Assembly: GCA_023382975.1 (NCBI GenBank)
Contig: JAHDXO010000004.1
Span: 34,740-98,739, forward strand
Direction of reading: 5' to 3'
DNA from: Pirellulaceae bacterium
Lineage (GTDB): Bacteria; Planctomycetota; Planctomycetia; Pirellulales; Pirellulaceae
Length of the DNA: 64,000 bases
Shown: one piece after another, positions 8,705 to 18,052 of the stretch
How positions within the stretch are numbered: position 1 is the stretch's first letter
Layout of the letters: every line of letters begins with the position of its first letter
Made by a program: the position numbers and the translations under genes
Notes under the pieces: generated by a model
Told to the model about the DNA's origin: nothing
Databases searched by the model: none
The model's input: only the letters and a program-made list of their open reading frames with translations

Positions 8705-9457
8705 ATGTTGCTGAAACTTCTCTCCTGCAACGTTTTCCTGCGCGAAGCTTGTTTGGCGATCGCGCATTCCCCGCACACCATCGATCCCGAGTTTTTCGAA
8801 CTGGGCGAGCACGCGCATCCAGATCGACTGCGCGAGTCGCTCCAGGCACGGATCGACGCGGCCGCCCAGGAAGCCAAGCGATACGACGCGATCCTGGTGC
8901 TGTACGGCCTGTGCGGCAACGCCGGCGTCGGACTGCGCGCCCCGGGAACCCGGCTGGTAATCCCGCGCGCCCACGATTGCTGCACGATCCTGCTGGGTTC
9001 GAAAGACCGTTTCCGCGAGCATTTCGAGCAGAACCCCAGCACGCCGTTTAGTTCCCTCGGCTACATGGAACGCGGCAACTATTTTCTCCGCACCGACCTG
9101 GGCGATGGACGGATTCACTACGGTGATCAATACGCAGCGTTGGTCGAGCAGTATGGCGAGGACAACGCGAAGTACATTTGGGAGAGCATGCACCCCGAAG
9201 GCATGGAAGCGGCGGGGCATCAAATCGTATTCATCGACATTCCGGAGACGGCGTGCCTGGGAGGCGAGACTCAGTTCCGCAACAAGGCGGCGGCCGAGGG
9301 CAAGTCGTACCGAAGCTTGCAGGGCGACATGCGATTGATCCGCCGATTGATCGAGGGAGACTGGGATCCTGACGAGTTTCTGATCGTCGAGCCTGGACAG
9401 CAGACGGCGGGTGTGTATGATTGGAGCGAAGTGATCTGCACCCGCGAGGCGCAGTAG
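8705..9457 (+). CDS. DUF1638 family protein
   Basis: A 250-residue soluble protein that I recognise as DUF1638 from the YGLCGN segment, followed by the LVIPRAHDCCTILLGSK segment and the C-terminal YDWSEVI. The conserved Cys residues, including the CC pair, suggest metal or cofactor binding. From memory, DUF1638 genes are often found near corrinoid methyltransferase genes in archaea and anaerobes; this is knowledge rather than something visible here, and the corrinoid genes of this window are about 29 kb away. The start follows the previous stop by two bases, so it is coupled to the HtrA paralogue gene. Molecular function unknown. Confidence 0.8.
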   Translation: MLLKLLSCNVFLREACLAIAHSPHTIDPEFFELGEHAHPDRLRESLQARIDAAAQEAKRYDAILVLYGLCGNAGVGLRAPGTRLVIPRAHDCCTILLGSKDRFREHFEQNPSTPFSSLGYMERGNYFLRTDLGDGRIHYGDQYAALVEQYGEDNAKYIWESMHPEGMEAAGHQIVFIDIPETACLGGETQFRNKAAAEGKSYRSLQGDMRLIRRLIEGDWDPDEFLIVEPGQQTAGVYDWSEVICTREAQ

Positions 9458-9703
9458 GAAGGTGAGGCATTCCTGACTCTGCCCGTACTCTGGGGGCAGA
9501 CCCTATGAACGCCCGCCTAAATCGCTCTGGCGTAGATTCCGAGCTTCCGCCTATCATGCCAAGCCTCGGAAATGCCGAAGCTCAAAACGGATCTCAAGCC
9601 ATTCTGTCGCGATCGGGATGAATCCCGCTGCAGCCACGGAAACCGCGGGTGACAGGCATTTGAGCGCGGCCTGCGGAAACGGAGCCTCATCGAGACATCG
9701 AAA

Positions 9704-10279
9704 GTGCAAAGATTGAAAGCGATATTCGGAAAGTTGATGACGCTGGATGATACGCCGCATCGGATCGCGTTGGGGATGGCTATCGGAGTGTTCATCGCCT
9801 GGACGCCGACGGTCGGGGTGCAGATGCTGGCAGTGATTCCCATCGCTTGTCTGCTCGGGGCAAATCGAATCGCGGGGTTGATCGGCGTTTACCTGTCGAA
9901 TCCCCTGACGTTCCTGCCCATGTATTGGCTGGACTATCGATTTGGCGCGGCTCTTTTGGGCAACCCGTTGACGTTCGACGAGTTCCGTGGAATCCTCGCC
10001 CGCGAGGGTTGGGCGGAGTGTTGGTGGGGACTAGTCGGGATCGGACTCGAAATGGCGGTGCCGATGTGGCTTGGCGGCATCATCTTGGGTACGATTTCCG
10101 GCCTGATTGGCTACGCGGCAACATTCTGGTTGGTTGGCATGTTGCGGCCTTCCAAGTTCCCGACGCTAGCACGAAGTCACCAAACGATCATCGCCACGGA
10201 CGGCCAAGTCGATTGTCCGATCGCGGCCAGCAGTCTGGGAACTCGACGAAATGGACCATGCAGGGCAAGCGAAGTCTGA
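9704..10279 (+). CDS. DUF2062 membrane protein
   Basis: A 191-residue integral membrane protein. The N-terminal signature (HRIALGMAIGVFIAWTPTVG, then NPLTFLPMYW) is the DUF2062 pattern, followed by two further hydrophobic helices near residues 115-155. Start is GTG at 9704. The last 30 residues are hydrophilic and overlap the psd gene by 29 bases. DUF2062 proteins are of unknown function; the phospholipid genes directly downstream suggest a role in membrane lipid handling, which is inference. Confidence 0.82.
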   Translation: MQRLKAIFGKLMTLDDTPHRIALGMAIGVFIAWTPTVGVQMLAVIPIACLLGANRIAGLIGVYLSNPLTFLPMYWLDYRFGAALLGNPLTFDEFRGILAREGWAECWWGLVGIGLEMAVPMWLGGIILGTISGLIGYAATFWLVGMLRPSKFPTLARSHQTIIATDGQVDCPIAASSLGTRRNGPCRASEV

Positions 10280-11237
10280 ATCGCCTCCGTCAATGGATCC
10301 CCGGATCCGTGACATTCAACCGGGTGGTGGTGTCGTCATCCGCCTGGAAAAGGCATGGGGCGTGTGGCGGCGATGGTGGCTGAAACGGTTCCGCAGAGCG
10401 TATGTTTCGCGGATGCTTGCCTGCCGCCGGGGAGACCCGACCGGCGTTCCCCATGAAGTGCTTGATCCGCGCGACTTGAAGCTGCATCGCAACCAGACGG
10501 ACTGCCATTGGCGGCCGGAGGACGATCCGTTCGCGTGGCGCGACCGTCTGCCGTTTGTGAGGGTCGGATTGGCCGAGTTGATCGTTTTCTCCGCCGTGGC
10601 TTGGCCTGCTGCCGTCGTTTTTTCGTTGTGTGCCGCGTATCTTGCCACCGGATTCTTCGTGCGAGTCGGCCTTGGCATTTTGGCGTCGGGATGCGTCTTG
10701 ATTGGCCTCGGTGTCGCTTGGTTCTTCCGGAATCCACGACGCACGGTTCCAGTCGGAATGGGCGAAGTCGTCGCTCCGGCCGACGGCAAGGTGGTGGGCA
10801 TCGAGCGGATCGACGACCCGTTTCTCGGTGGGCCGGCGTGTGAGATTACCATTTTCCTGTCCGTTTTTAACGTGCATATCAACCGGTCGCCGGTTGCCGC
10901 GCGGGTGATCGGGATCGGATACCAGCCCGGCAAGTTCCTGAACGCTCTGCGCCCGGAATCCAGCCGGGAGAACGAACAGTTGACCATTCGCCTCGAAGAA
11001 GAAGCTCCCTCGAATCGCCGAGCAATCGTCCGGCAGATCACGGGTGCCATCGCCAGGCGAATCGTCTGTTGGGTCAAGCCGGGTGACCGCTTGCAGCGGG
11101 GCGAGGCGTTTGGCATGATCAAACTGGGATCGCGTACCGTATTGGTGATCCCCGACGATGGCCATTTGGACGTCATGGTCCGAGTGGGCGACAAAGTTCG
11201 CGCCGGTTCGTCGATCCTGGCCCGTTACAAACCGTAG
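10251..11237 (+). CDS. psd: phosphatidylserine decarboxylase proenzyme
   Basis: A 328-residue protein converting phosphatidylserine to phosphatidylethanolamine. Two membrane helices (about 95-150) are followed by the decarboxylase core: APADGKVVGIE, FLSVFNVHINRSP and the self-cleavage site Gly293-Ser294 (in IKLGSRT), where the pyruvoyl group forms. The order of motifs matches the short PSD type (archaetidylserine/PSD-related). It overlaps the DUF2062 gene by 29 bases and is followed 21 bases later by pssA, giving both steps from CDP-diacylglycerol to phosphatidylethanolamine. The long N-terminal extension of about 100 residues is unusual; an in-frame ATG at 10293 is an alternative start. Confidence 0.92.
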   Translation: MDHAGQAKSESPPSMDPRIRDIQPGGGVVIRLEKAWGVWRRWWLKRFRRAYVSRMLACRRGDPTGVPHEVLDPRDLKLHRNQTDCHWRPEDDPFAWRDRLPFVRVGLAELIVFSAVAWPAAVVFSLCAAYLATGFFVRVGLGILASGCVLIGLGVAWFFRNPRRTVPVGMGEVVAPADGKVVGIERIDDPFLGGPACEITIFLSVFNVHINRSPVAARVIGIGYQPGKFLNALRPESSRENEQLTIRLEEEAPSNRRAIVRQITGAIARRIVCWVKPGDRLQRGEAFGMIKLGSRTVLVIPDDGHLDVMVRVGDKVRAGSSILARYKP

Positions 11238-11258
11238 AAGTCTTCCGGAGGTTTCCCC

Positions 11259-12086
11259 GTGCAGGCCGAACGCAGGTTTCCCGTGCTGCCGACGATGCTC
11301 ACGTTGGGCAATGCGTTCTGCGGATTTGCGGCGATCACCTACGCGGCCAAACTTGGACCGGAAGCCCAAGCCGCGGACATGTACTTGCGGTTGGCCGCTT
11401 TGTATATTTTTGCCGGCATGGCGTTCGACGCTCTGGACGGAACCGTGGCGCGCTGGACCAACCAGCAGAGCGAATTCGGCGCGCAACTGGACAGCCTGTG
11501 CGATGTGGTCACGTTCGGGGTGGCCCCGGCCTTTCTGCTGCGCCAGTTTTGCGTGAGCAGCTTGTTGCATTCCCGCATCATCTGGGGGATTGCGGCGTTG
11601 TATGTCGTGTGCGCGATCCTCCGATTGGCTCGGTTCAATACGGACATCGAGCAGGACGATTCGCATTCCTGGTTTGCCGGTCTGCCCACGCCCGCGGCGG
11701 CTGGCGTCGTCGCATCGTTTCCCATCGCCATGAATGCCGTTCACCGCTGGCTGGATCCAAGCTTCGTCAAGATTTCGGAATTGGGCCGCGAGTTGACTGG
11801 CTGGCTGAACTGGGCCTTGATTCAATCGCTGCCGCTGGTGACGCTGGCCGTGGCCTGCTTGATGGTCAGCCAGCTTCGGTATCCGCACGCGTTCAATCAA
11901 CTGATCAGCCGCCGGCGCAGCCGGATGCAGTTGATTCAAATCGTGTTCACCGTGGTGGTCGCGTTCGTCGTGGGGGAAGTGATCGTGTTGATGGCCTTTT
12001 GCTGGTTCGCGTTCGCGTCGCCAGTCCGCATTGTTCTGCAACACACGATCTCCCGCTTCTTCGTGCGGAAGCCGCCTCCGGCGTAG
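11259..12086 (+). CDS. pssA: CDP-diacylglycerol--serine O-phosphatidyltransferase
   Basis: A 275-residue multi-spanning protein. It makes phosphatidylserine from CDP-diacylglycerol and serine, the substrate of the psd product encoded just upstream. The CDP-alcohol phosphotransferase motif is intact at about residues 59-82: DG..AR, eight residues, G...D...D. Start is GTG at 11259, with GGAGG seven bases upstream. At least six hydrophobic helices follow, as usual for the family. The gene converges with the FAD-oxidoreductase/sialidase gene, leaving only nine bases between stops. Confidence 0.93.
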   Translation: MQAERRFPVLPTMLTLGNAFCGFAAITYAAKLGPEAQAADMYLRLAALYIFAGMAFDALDGTVARWTNQQSEFGAQLDSLCDVVTFGVAPAFLLRQFCVSSLLHSRIIWGIAALYVVCAILRLARFNTDIEQDDSHSWFAGLPTPAAAGVVASFPIAMNAVHRWLDPSFVKISELGRELTGWLNWALIQSLPLVTLAVACLMVSQLRYPHAFNQLISRRRSRMQLIQIVFTVVVAFVVGEVIVLMAFCWFAFASPVRIVLQHTISRFFVRKPPPA

Positions 12087-12095
12087 CGTGAGCGT

Positions 12096-14990
12096 TCACC
12101 GCCCCTTGGCCATGGCGTCGGTTTCCGCCAGCGTGAACCGGGTGCAAACGACCGAGTGCTTTTCGGGGCCAGGTTGGTATTTGATGTACGTGGTAGCCAC
12201 AAACGTCCCGTCCGGCAATCGCTCCAGGCCGGGATACCCGCAGTCGCTGCCGCGATGGCTGTGCAACAGCTTGACCCGGTACTGACCGTCTCGTCCCGCG
12301 ATGATGTCCTCGTACCGCCCAACCCACGCGACGAAGTGGTTTCTGGTCGAGCTTGCTTGGCCCGTGTCTCGGAAGCAGACGACCAACCGTCCATCGTCCG
12401 CGTACTGCGCGATGTGGCGGTCGCCGAAAAGGCCCGGCGGCAACGGCTTGGCTTCGGACCACGTACGTCCTTCGTCGTTGCTGGTCATGAACAGGGCGAT
12501 GCGTCGATGGTTCTCGCGCAGCAGGCAGAGCAGTTGCCCCCCGTCGGGCGATCGCACGACTGCAGGCTCGCAAGGCTTCAAGTCGCCCAGATCCAGCAGG
12601 ATGCGCCACGGGCTCCACGTCATCCCGCCATCGGTCGATTCGCTCTGAGCGACGACATTGGACCGTGGGTCTTTCGTTTCGCCGGGACGCCGGATGTTGG
12701 TCAACCCCAGCAGTCGCTTGCCGCCGTCGACCGGCACGATCGAGCAGAACGGCATAACGCAGACCAAGCCAGTCGAACGCATCTCGGACCAAGTTCGCCC
12801 TTCGTCTTCCGAATGCGACACATGCATCGTACCGTCGGGCCCCTGTCCGGCAAATACAAACAGTCGTGCGCGGCCCAAAGCCCGGACGGGCTCCAAAACA
12901 GGGACGTCCGGCGTCTGTCCCGCTTCCACATCCCGGTTCGCCGGATCGACCAGTCGGTAGATGGCGGGGCAGTTGCGAACCGAATGCCACGACTCTGGAA
13001 CGGGCAACAAATCGCTCCACGTCCGACCGCCGTCGTCGCTGCGTTTGATCGGCCCGCACGGCCCACCGTGGTTGTACGTCCAGACGCAGTACATCGTCTT
13101 GCCGTCCGGCATCAACAGCGTGGTCGGGTGGCCTTGGTAGACTTGTTCGGTGCCTTGGGCGATGATCACGTGCCGCGCGGTGTCCCCGGAAAGATCCAGG
13201 GTGGACAGCGGAGCCTGCTGAGTGGTGGAATCGCCGCCGTCCGGTTCGGACGTCTTCCACTCCAAGACCTGGCCGTCAGCCTCAAGTCGTTCGCGCAATC
13301 GGTCGTAGGGCACCCGCTGGACCGGCACCTGCAGATCGATCGCCAAGGCGGCCGCCGTCGCCGCGCTCTGGCTGGTCGCCATGAACACCGGCTCCATGCG
13401 GATGCTGCTGAACGCCGTATGGCTGGCCGACAGAGCGAACGTCACGAACAGGTTCTGGCACTCGGCAGCCTTCGGAACGATCACCGCGTATCCAATCGGA
13501 TAAGGCGGCGCGCCGCCGCGTCCCGTGGCCGTCTTGCCCTCGCGGGCCACCACGCCGTCCTTGACGATCCGGCGGATCTCGTGCGTGTCGGTGCCGTACG
13601 AGCCGAGACTGACCGAATGCGGCGCGGCTTGGCGGCCGAAGGTGTGATGTTCGGTCAGTACCAGATCGCCGATCATGCGGCGGCCTTCGCGAACGTAGAT
13701 CTGATGCGGCCAGCCCCCGTTGTCGACAAATTCGTCGCGGGGCAGACCGAATTGCTTCATCTGCTCCCGTACCTTGTCTGGCACCCGGGGATCCGTGGCC
13801 AGGAAGTGCAACAGGCCCCGATGGTAATTCTCGTGTTCCTTGGCGATCTGTTCGCGGCGAGCGTAGCTGGCCTCGGGCCATTCCCAACTGGCGCCCGGAA
13901 GATTGCCGCCGAAAGTCGCTGTGTTGAAGTCCCATTTATCGTTCGGCAGCGGATCGTGCTTGGAGAACCAGCGCAAATCCAACTCGTCGCCGATGGCCAA
14001 GCATCCTTCGATGAATCGCGCGACAATCTCGTAACGCTGCGGGTCGTAGTCCGCAGGCGGCTCGATCGGCAGCCGGTCCGCGGCCGTGGTCAGGCACAGT
14101 CGGAAGCAGTAGGCCTGGATGCCGGGCGCGGGCTCCCCCGGCACGCCCGGTTCCCCGTCGTTGATCAGTGGCAATAGTCCGCTGCTTGGATCGCCCTTGA
14201 CGACGTAGGGGTCCAGCGGCAAGTCGCGGTCCCATACTCCCTGTCCGCCGGGCACGCGTCCAGTCGAGCCGGGTTTCTGGTGATGGGTGCGAGGCCGGTA
14301 GATGTCCGCGTAATGGATCCCGTTGTACGTCTCGCCGTATTTCGCGTTGCCCTCGCGGATCAGGGTGTAACCGACCCCGGCCGCCGCCATCAGATCGCCC
14401 TCGTAGGTCGCATCGATGAACATCTTGGCTCGGAATACGGCGCCGTCTTCCATGACCAGTTCGGTAATGCGAGTCCCGTCCTTCGCGGCTGAGGCGAGCC
14501 GGGCATTGAGATGCACAGCGACCCCCGCCTGGTTGGCCATCCGGTCGAAAAGACGTTCTGCCTTGTGCGGCTCGATGGCGTAGGCGCCGCCCGTGGCGGG
14601 TCCGCCGCCATCGCTCCGAAACGGCTTGTCCCAGGCCAGCGTCACGCCGACCGTCGCTGCCAGTTGCGTGAAATACTCGCGGGCGATTCCCCCCACCGAG
14701 CGAGGATCCCCGATGTCCACCGCACTCAATCCGCCCGCCGTCATACCGCCCAGATGGCGACCGGGCTCGGCGATCACCGCCGTCTTGCCCATCCGCGCCG
14801 CCTGGACCGCGGCGACCACGCCGCCCGAGGTGCCCCCGTACACGCAGACATCCGCTTCGATGACCCGCGATTGGGCTCCATGCAGCGCCGAACCCATACT
14901 CAGCAGCAATACGGCAACGCCAGGGCAGGACCATGCTCTTCGCAAAACGCGTCGCCATGTCGCAACGAAAGCAGCCAATAGATTCTTCAT
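12096..14990 (-). CDS. secreted FAD-dependent oxidoreductase fused to a sialidase-like BNR propeller
   Basis: A 964-residue protein with an N-terminal signal/anchor. The FAD-dependent oxidoreductase domain (FAD_oxidored type) spans about 45-580, with the dinucleotide-binding motif VCVYGGTSGGVVAAVQAARMG near residue 50. A C-terminal exo-alpha-sialidase-like propeller follows at about 590-964. Four Asp boxes are visible (SDDGGRTW, SEDEGRTW, STDGGMTW, SNDEGRTW). Each part is common in Planctomycetota as a separate secreted protein; the fusion on one chain is unusual. Which sugar or substrate links the activities is unknown. The ATG at 14990 was chosen because the upstream extension lacks a signal peptide. 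It is transcribed in the same direction as the sulfatase gene upstream. Confidence 0.82.
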   Translation of the reverse strand: MKNLLAAFVATWRRVLRRAWSCPGVAVLLLSMGSALHGAQSRVIEADVCVYGGTSGGVVAAVQAARMGKTAVIAEPGRHLGGMTAGGLSAVDIGDPRSVGGIAREYFTQLAATVGVTLAWDKPFRSDGGGPATGGAYAIEPHKAERLFDRMANQAGVAVHLNARLASAAKDGTRITELVMEDGAVFRAKMFIDATYEGDLMAAAGVGYTLIREGNAKYGETYNGIHYADIYRPRTHHQKPGSTGRVPGGQGVWDRDLPLDPYVVKGDPSSGLLPLINDGEPGVPGEPAPGIQAYCFRLCLTTAADRLPIEPPADYDPQRYEIVARFIEGCLAIGDELDLRWFSKHDPLPNDKWDFNTATFGGNLPGASWEWPEASYARREQIAKEHENYHRGLLHFLATDPRVPDKVREQMKQFGLPRDEFVDNGGWPHQIYVREGRRMIGDLVLTEHHTFGRQAAPHSVSLGSYGTDTHEIRRIVKDGVVAREGKTATGRGGAPPYPIGYAVIVPKAAECQNLFVTFALSASHTAFSSIRMEPVFMATSQSAATAAALAIDLQVPVQRVPYDRLRERLEADGQVLEWKTSEPDGGDSTTQQAPLSTLDLSGDTARHVIIAQGTEQVYQGHPTTLLMPDGKTMYCVWTYNHGGPCGPIKRSDDGGRTWSDLLPVPESWHSVRNCPAIYRLVDPANRDVEAGQTPDVPVLEPVRALGRARLFVFAGQGPDGTMHVSHSEDEGRTWSEMRSTGLVCVMPFCSIVPVDGGKRLLGLTNIRRPGETKDPRSNVVAQSESTDGGMTWSPWRILLDLGDLKPCEPAVVRSPDGGQLLCLLRENHRRIALFMTSNDEGRTWSEAKPLPPGLFGDRHIAQYADDGRLVVCFRDTGQASSTRNHFVAWVGRYEDIIAGRDGQYRVKLLHSHRGSDCGYPGLERLPDGTFVATTYIKYQPGPEKHSVVCTRFTLAETDAMAKGR

Positions 14991-15041
14991 TGTTCGCCCC
15001 GATCTAAAAAACTTCGAACTCCTCTTCCCGGATTCTGTCGC

Positions 15042-15103
15042 GTTGGAGTTCATGCGCCAACGGAACACGGAAGAGCGCCACACGCTGAAGCGTGAACTCC
15101 AAC
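15042..15103. repeat. intergenic inverted repeat
   Basis: Two arms, 15042-15055 (starting GTTGGAGTTC) and 15090-15103 (ending GAACTCCAAC), are reverse complements with one mismatch. They flank a smaller hairpin of the type CACGCT-GA-AGCGTG at 15081-15094. The structure lies between the sulfatase and the oxidoreductase/sialidase gene, and probably forms a transcript stem-loop. It may be a dispersed REP-like element; a genome-wide search would be needed to show this. Confidence 0.6.
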
Positions 15104-15124
15104 CAAGAGAACCGCGCCCATCCC

Positions 15125-16981
15125 TTACTGCTTCTCGACGTAAGCGTAGTACGCGCCGATCCAGTTCCCCTGCGCGTCGTGGAACCGACCGCTCAGCGTC
15201 GTCGTCCCCGTGGTCAGCGGCACCCGGAAAACGGCTTCGTTGGCGCCGTCGGGAACGGCGTCCTGGTACTCGACCTCGCCGATCCGGATCGTGGCTCGAA
15301 CGGCGGGGAACGCCCTGCCGGGCTCCGTGCGAAACGCCCGTTCGCCGGGCACCGAGTCGCCCGCGGGCAGATCGCTGCCGATCGGTCGGTCGGCCTCGGC
15401 GGGCCAGCGGCGCAGACGGATTTCGTAGGTGCCGTCCGCAACGACATGAACGTTCCAGAAGCCCGTATTGCCCTCACCACCCATCGCTCGGCGCACGAAT
15501 CCCTGGTGCCACGGAGTCAGGTCGGTGGTGATCCAGTCGTGGCAGGTCAGCGTCGCGGGATTCTCGGCCGGGTGGCCCAGGTGGATCGGCGTCGCGTGCT
15601 GAAACGTCGGTTCCAGTTCCGCCCACCAGCCCTCGTAGAAGGCTCGCAGGCGTGCCACCACGTCCGGATGCTCGCCCGCCACGTTCCGTCGTTGGCCGGG
15701 ATCGGTGTGAATGTCGTACAGCTCGGCACCGTTCACCAGTCGCCAGCGGCTCGTCATGACGGCGCTTTGTTTCCACTTGATCGGGTCTTTAACACGCTGC
15801 GAATCGGTGACCAGAATCCGATCGGGCCACTCGCCGTCCTCGGTTCGATCCACGAGCAATGGTCGGATGCTGCATCCGTCGAACCGCACGTCTTGCGGCG
15901 CGGGGATGCCGCACAGATCGATCAGCGTCGGCAGGATATCCACGTGAGCGGTGATCGGCTTGACGTCGCGTCCGCCGACGAGCCCGCCTGCTGGCCAGTG
16001 CAGGAAAAACGGCACGCGGTGCCCTCCGTCGTACTGACTGCCCTTCTGGCCTCGCATCCCGGCGTCGTAGACCTTGGCGCCGCTCGATGTGCCGTTGTCG
16101 GTGGTGAAGATGAAAATCGTGTTCTCGGTCAGACCTTCTCGGTCCAGGATCGCCCGCAGGCGACCGACGTTTTCGTCCAGATTGGCGATCATCCCGAAGA
16201 AGTTCGCCACATGGACGCCCAGGTCTTGATACGGCTGGCTGTACAATTCGGGCGAATGCATCGGTCCGTGCGGCGCGTTCGTGGCGATGTACGCGAAGAA
16301 CGGTTTGCCCGCCTGCTTCTGGGCCAGAATGAATCGCTGGGCATAGTCGAACCAGACATCGGTGCAGAATCCCTGGACCGGTTCGATGCGCCGGTTGTGG
16401 AAGTAGGAACCGTCGAAGTACGCGTTGTCCCAGTAGTCCGGCGTCTGCCCCACGCCGCCGCCGCCGTGGCGGATCACTTCGGAAAATCCGCGGTCCTCGG
16501 GCCGGTACGGATAGTTGTCGCCCAGATGCCACTTGCCGAACATCCCGGTGGCGTACCCAGCATCCTGGAAGATTTGACCGATCGTCACTTCGTTCTCTCG
16601 CAGCATTGACCGGCCCATGATCGTGTGCCACACGCCGGTACGGTTCGACCAATGGCCGGTCAACAAAGCGGCTCGCGTCGGCGAGCACGTCGGCGCGACG
16701 TGGTAGTCCGTCAGCCGCACCGACTCGGCGTAGAGTTTGTCCAAATTCGGTGTTTTCAGGACCGGATTTCCCAGGCAGCTCAAATCGCCGTAGCCCTGGT
16801 CGTCGCTCATCACCAACACCACATTCGGCAGCCGTCCCGGTTCACCGGCCACGCCTCGACTCGGCGAAAACACCGACATCGATGCCGCAGCGGCGGCCAA
16901 CAACAAAGCTGTAAATCTTAGTAGCGTTGATTGGCACACACGGCGGCATGCTTGCGTTGCAGAGGTGTTGAAAGGGATCAT
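15125..16981 (-). CDS. secreted sulfatase
   Basis: A 618-residue sulfatase with a signal peptide (LLRFTALLLAAAAASMSVF). The metal-binding start VVLVMSDDQGYGDLSC, the formylglycine motif CSPTRAALLTG (Cys99, to be converted by a formylglycine-generating enzyme) and the FGKWHLGD motif are present. The C-terminus (after about residue 500) carries a beta-sandwich region seen in many planctomycete sulfatases. It hydrolyses sulfate esters, probably on algal or other sulfated polysaccharides; the substrate is not visible. The ATG at 16981 is preceded by GAGG; an upstream in-frame ATG at 17008 has no such site. Confidence 0.9.
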   Translation of the reverse strand: MIPFNTSATQACRRVCQSTLLRFTALLLAAAAASMSVFSPSRGVAGEPGRLPNVVLVMSDDQGYGDLSCLGNPVLKTPNLDKLYAESVRLTDYHVAPTCSPTRAALLTGHWSNRTGVWHTIMGRSMLRENEVTIGQIFQDAGYATGMFGKWHLGDNYPYRPEDRGFSEVIRHGGGGVGQTPDYWDNAYFDGSYFHNRRIEPVQGFCTDVWFDYAQRFILAQKQAGKPFFAYIATNAPHGPMHSPELYSQPYQDLGVHVANFFGMIANLDENVGRLRAILDREGLTENTIFIFTTDNGTSSGAKVYDAGMRGQKGSQYDGGHRVPFFLHWPAGGLVGGRDVKPITAHVDILPTLIDLCGIPAPQDVRFDGCSIRPLLVDRTEDGEWPDRILVTDSQRVKDPIKWKQSAVMTSRWRLVNGAELYDIHTDPGQRRNVAGEHPDVVARLRAFYEGWWAELEPTFQHATPIHLGHPAENPATLTCHDWITTDLTPWHQGFVRRAMGGEGNTGFWNVHVVADGTYEIRLRRWPAEADRPIGSDLPAGDSVPGERAFRTEPGRAFPAVRATIRIGEVEYQDAVPDGANEAVFRVPLTTGTTTLSGRFHDAQGNWIGAYYAYVEKQ

Positions 16982-17192
16982 TGCGGTGCCTCGATGGTAA
17001 AGGGCCAAACGAAGAACGTTCGCGGAACCAATGTGCTGCCAGTATTGCGCACCGCCGGACCAGCGTCAACGCTGCAAGTAGCCATCCCGGGACCGAACGC
17101 GAGGCATTGCTGCCGCACTCCGAAACGTCTGCCATGATGACCGGCAAGACGTTATAATTACCATCTAGGCCAATACCACGAGGAAACAATCC

Positions 17193-17798
17193 ATGTCTAT
17201 CGCTGCTTTAGAACCCTCCATCTTGCTGCTCGGTCCGGGCGCGGCGGGCATGATGCTCGCGCCCGACGAATTTGATGCGGCGGAATTCGAGGACGGTTTT
17301 CGTTACGAACGCATTCACGGAGTCCTGGTCGTGTCGCCCGCACCCTTGCCGCAGGAACGAGATCCCAACGATGAACTAGGTCACCATTTGCGGTCCTATC
17401 GGCAGAACCATCCTCACGGCGGTTCGCTGGACAACACGCTGCCGGAGCATGACATCATGGTAGGCGACGACCGGCGGCGAGCGGATCGCGTCATTTGGGC
17501 CGGCTTGGGTCGGCAGCCTCGCGTGGACGAGATGCCCACGATCGTCGTCGAATTCGTCTCGGTCGGCAAACGCAGCCTCACCCGGGATTACGAGGTCAAA
17601 CGCCGCGAGTATCTGGTGATCGGTGTGCAAGAGTACTGGGTGTTCAACCGCTTCAACCGCACCTTGACCGTCTTCCATGCGAGCGGCAAGAAAGTCGTGC
17701 TGGGGGAAAACCAAACCTACTCGACGCCTCTGTTGCCGGGCTTTGAATTGCCGCTGGCCCGGCTGTTCGAATTGGCCAACCGCTGGGACGCCAGTTGA
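17193..17798 (+). CDS. Uma2 family putative endonuclease (DUF820)
   Basis: A 201-residue protein with the features of Uma2/DUF820: an N-terminal ERIHG segment, RRADRVIW, and the PD-(D/E)xK-like core PTIVVEFVS followed by DYEVKRREYLVIGVQEYWV. The fold is that of restriction-like endonucleases, but these proteins have no established physiological substrate. GAGGAA eight bases before the ATG at 17193 fixes the start. A TATAAT-like hexamer at 17153-17158 may be its -10 element. It lies between divergently and convergently oriented minus-strand genes, so it is probably monocistronic. Confidence 0.85.
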   Translation: MSIAALEPSILLLGPGAAGMMLAPDEFDAAEFEDGFRYERIHGVLVVSPAPLPQERDPNDELGHHLRSYRQNHPHGGSLDNTLPEHDIMVGDDRRRADRVIWAGLGRQPRVDEMPTIVVEFVSVGKRSLTRDYEVKRREYLVIGVQEYWVFNRFNRTLTVFHASGKKVVLGENQTYSTPLLPGFELPLARLFELANRWDAS

Positions 17799-18052
17799 CC
17801 GCGTCGCGCATCTGCGGATACTGACCGGTTGGATTCGCGCATCACGGGCCGCGACGTGCCCGGTCACCGCAACCACATAACCAGTATAATCCGTCTCTTT
17901 CCACCGGATAGACATGCGACACGTCGCTGGAAGCTGTCGGAAACACCAAGATTCTTGTTAGCCCTTATCTTCGTCGACGAACCTCAGGTTGTGCAGATGT
18001 CCGAGCGGGACGCTCAACGGCCGGACCACGGATTCCAGCAGCGCCGTCGGCA

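Noticed and set aside
10290..12044. Minus-strand frame of 584 codons
   Set aside because: Antisense to psd and pssA, both of which have intact catalytic motifs.
12156..14177. Plus-strand open frame of 673 codons
   Set aside because: Lies antisense to the oxidoreductase/sialidase gene; Arg/Gly-rich composition with no motifs, as expected for a GC-rich shadow frame.
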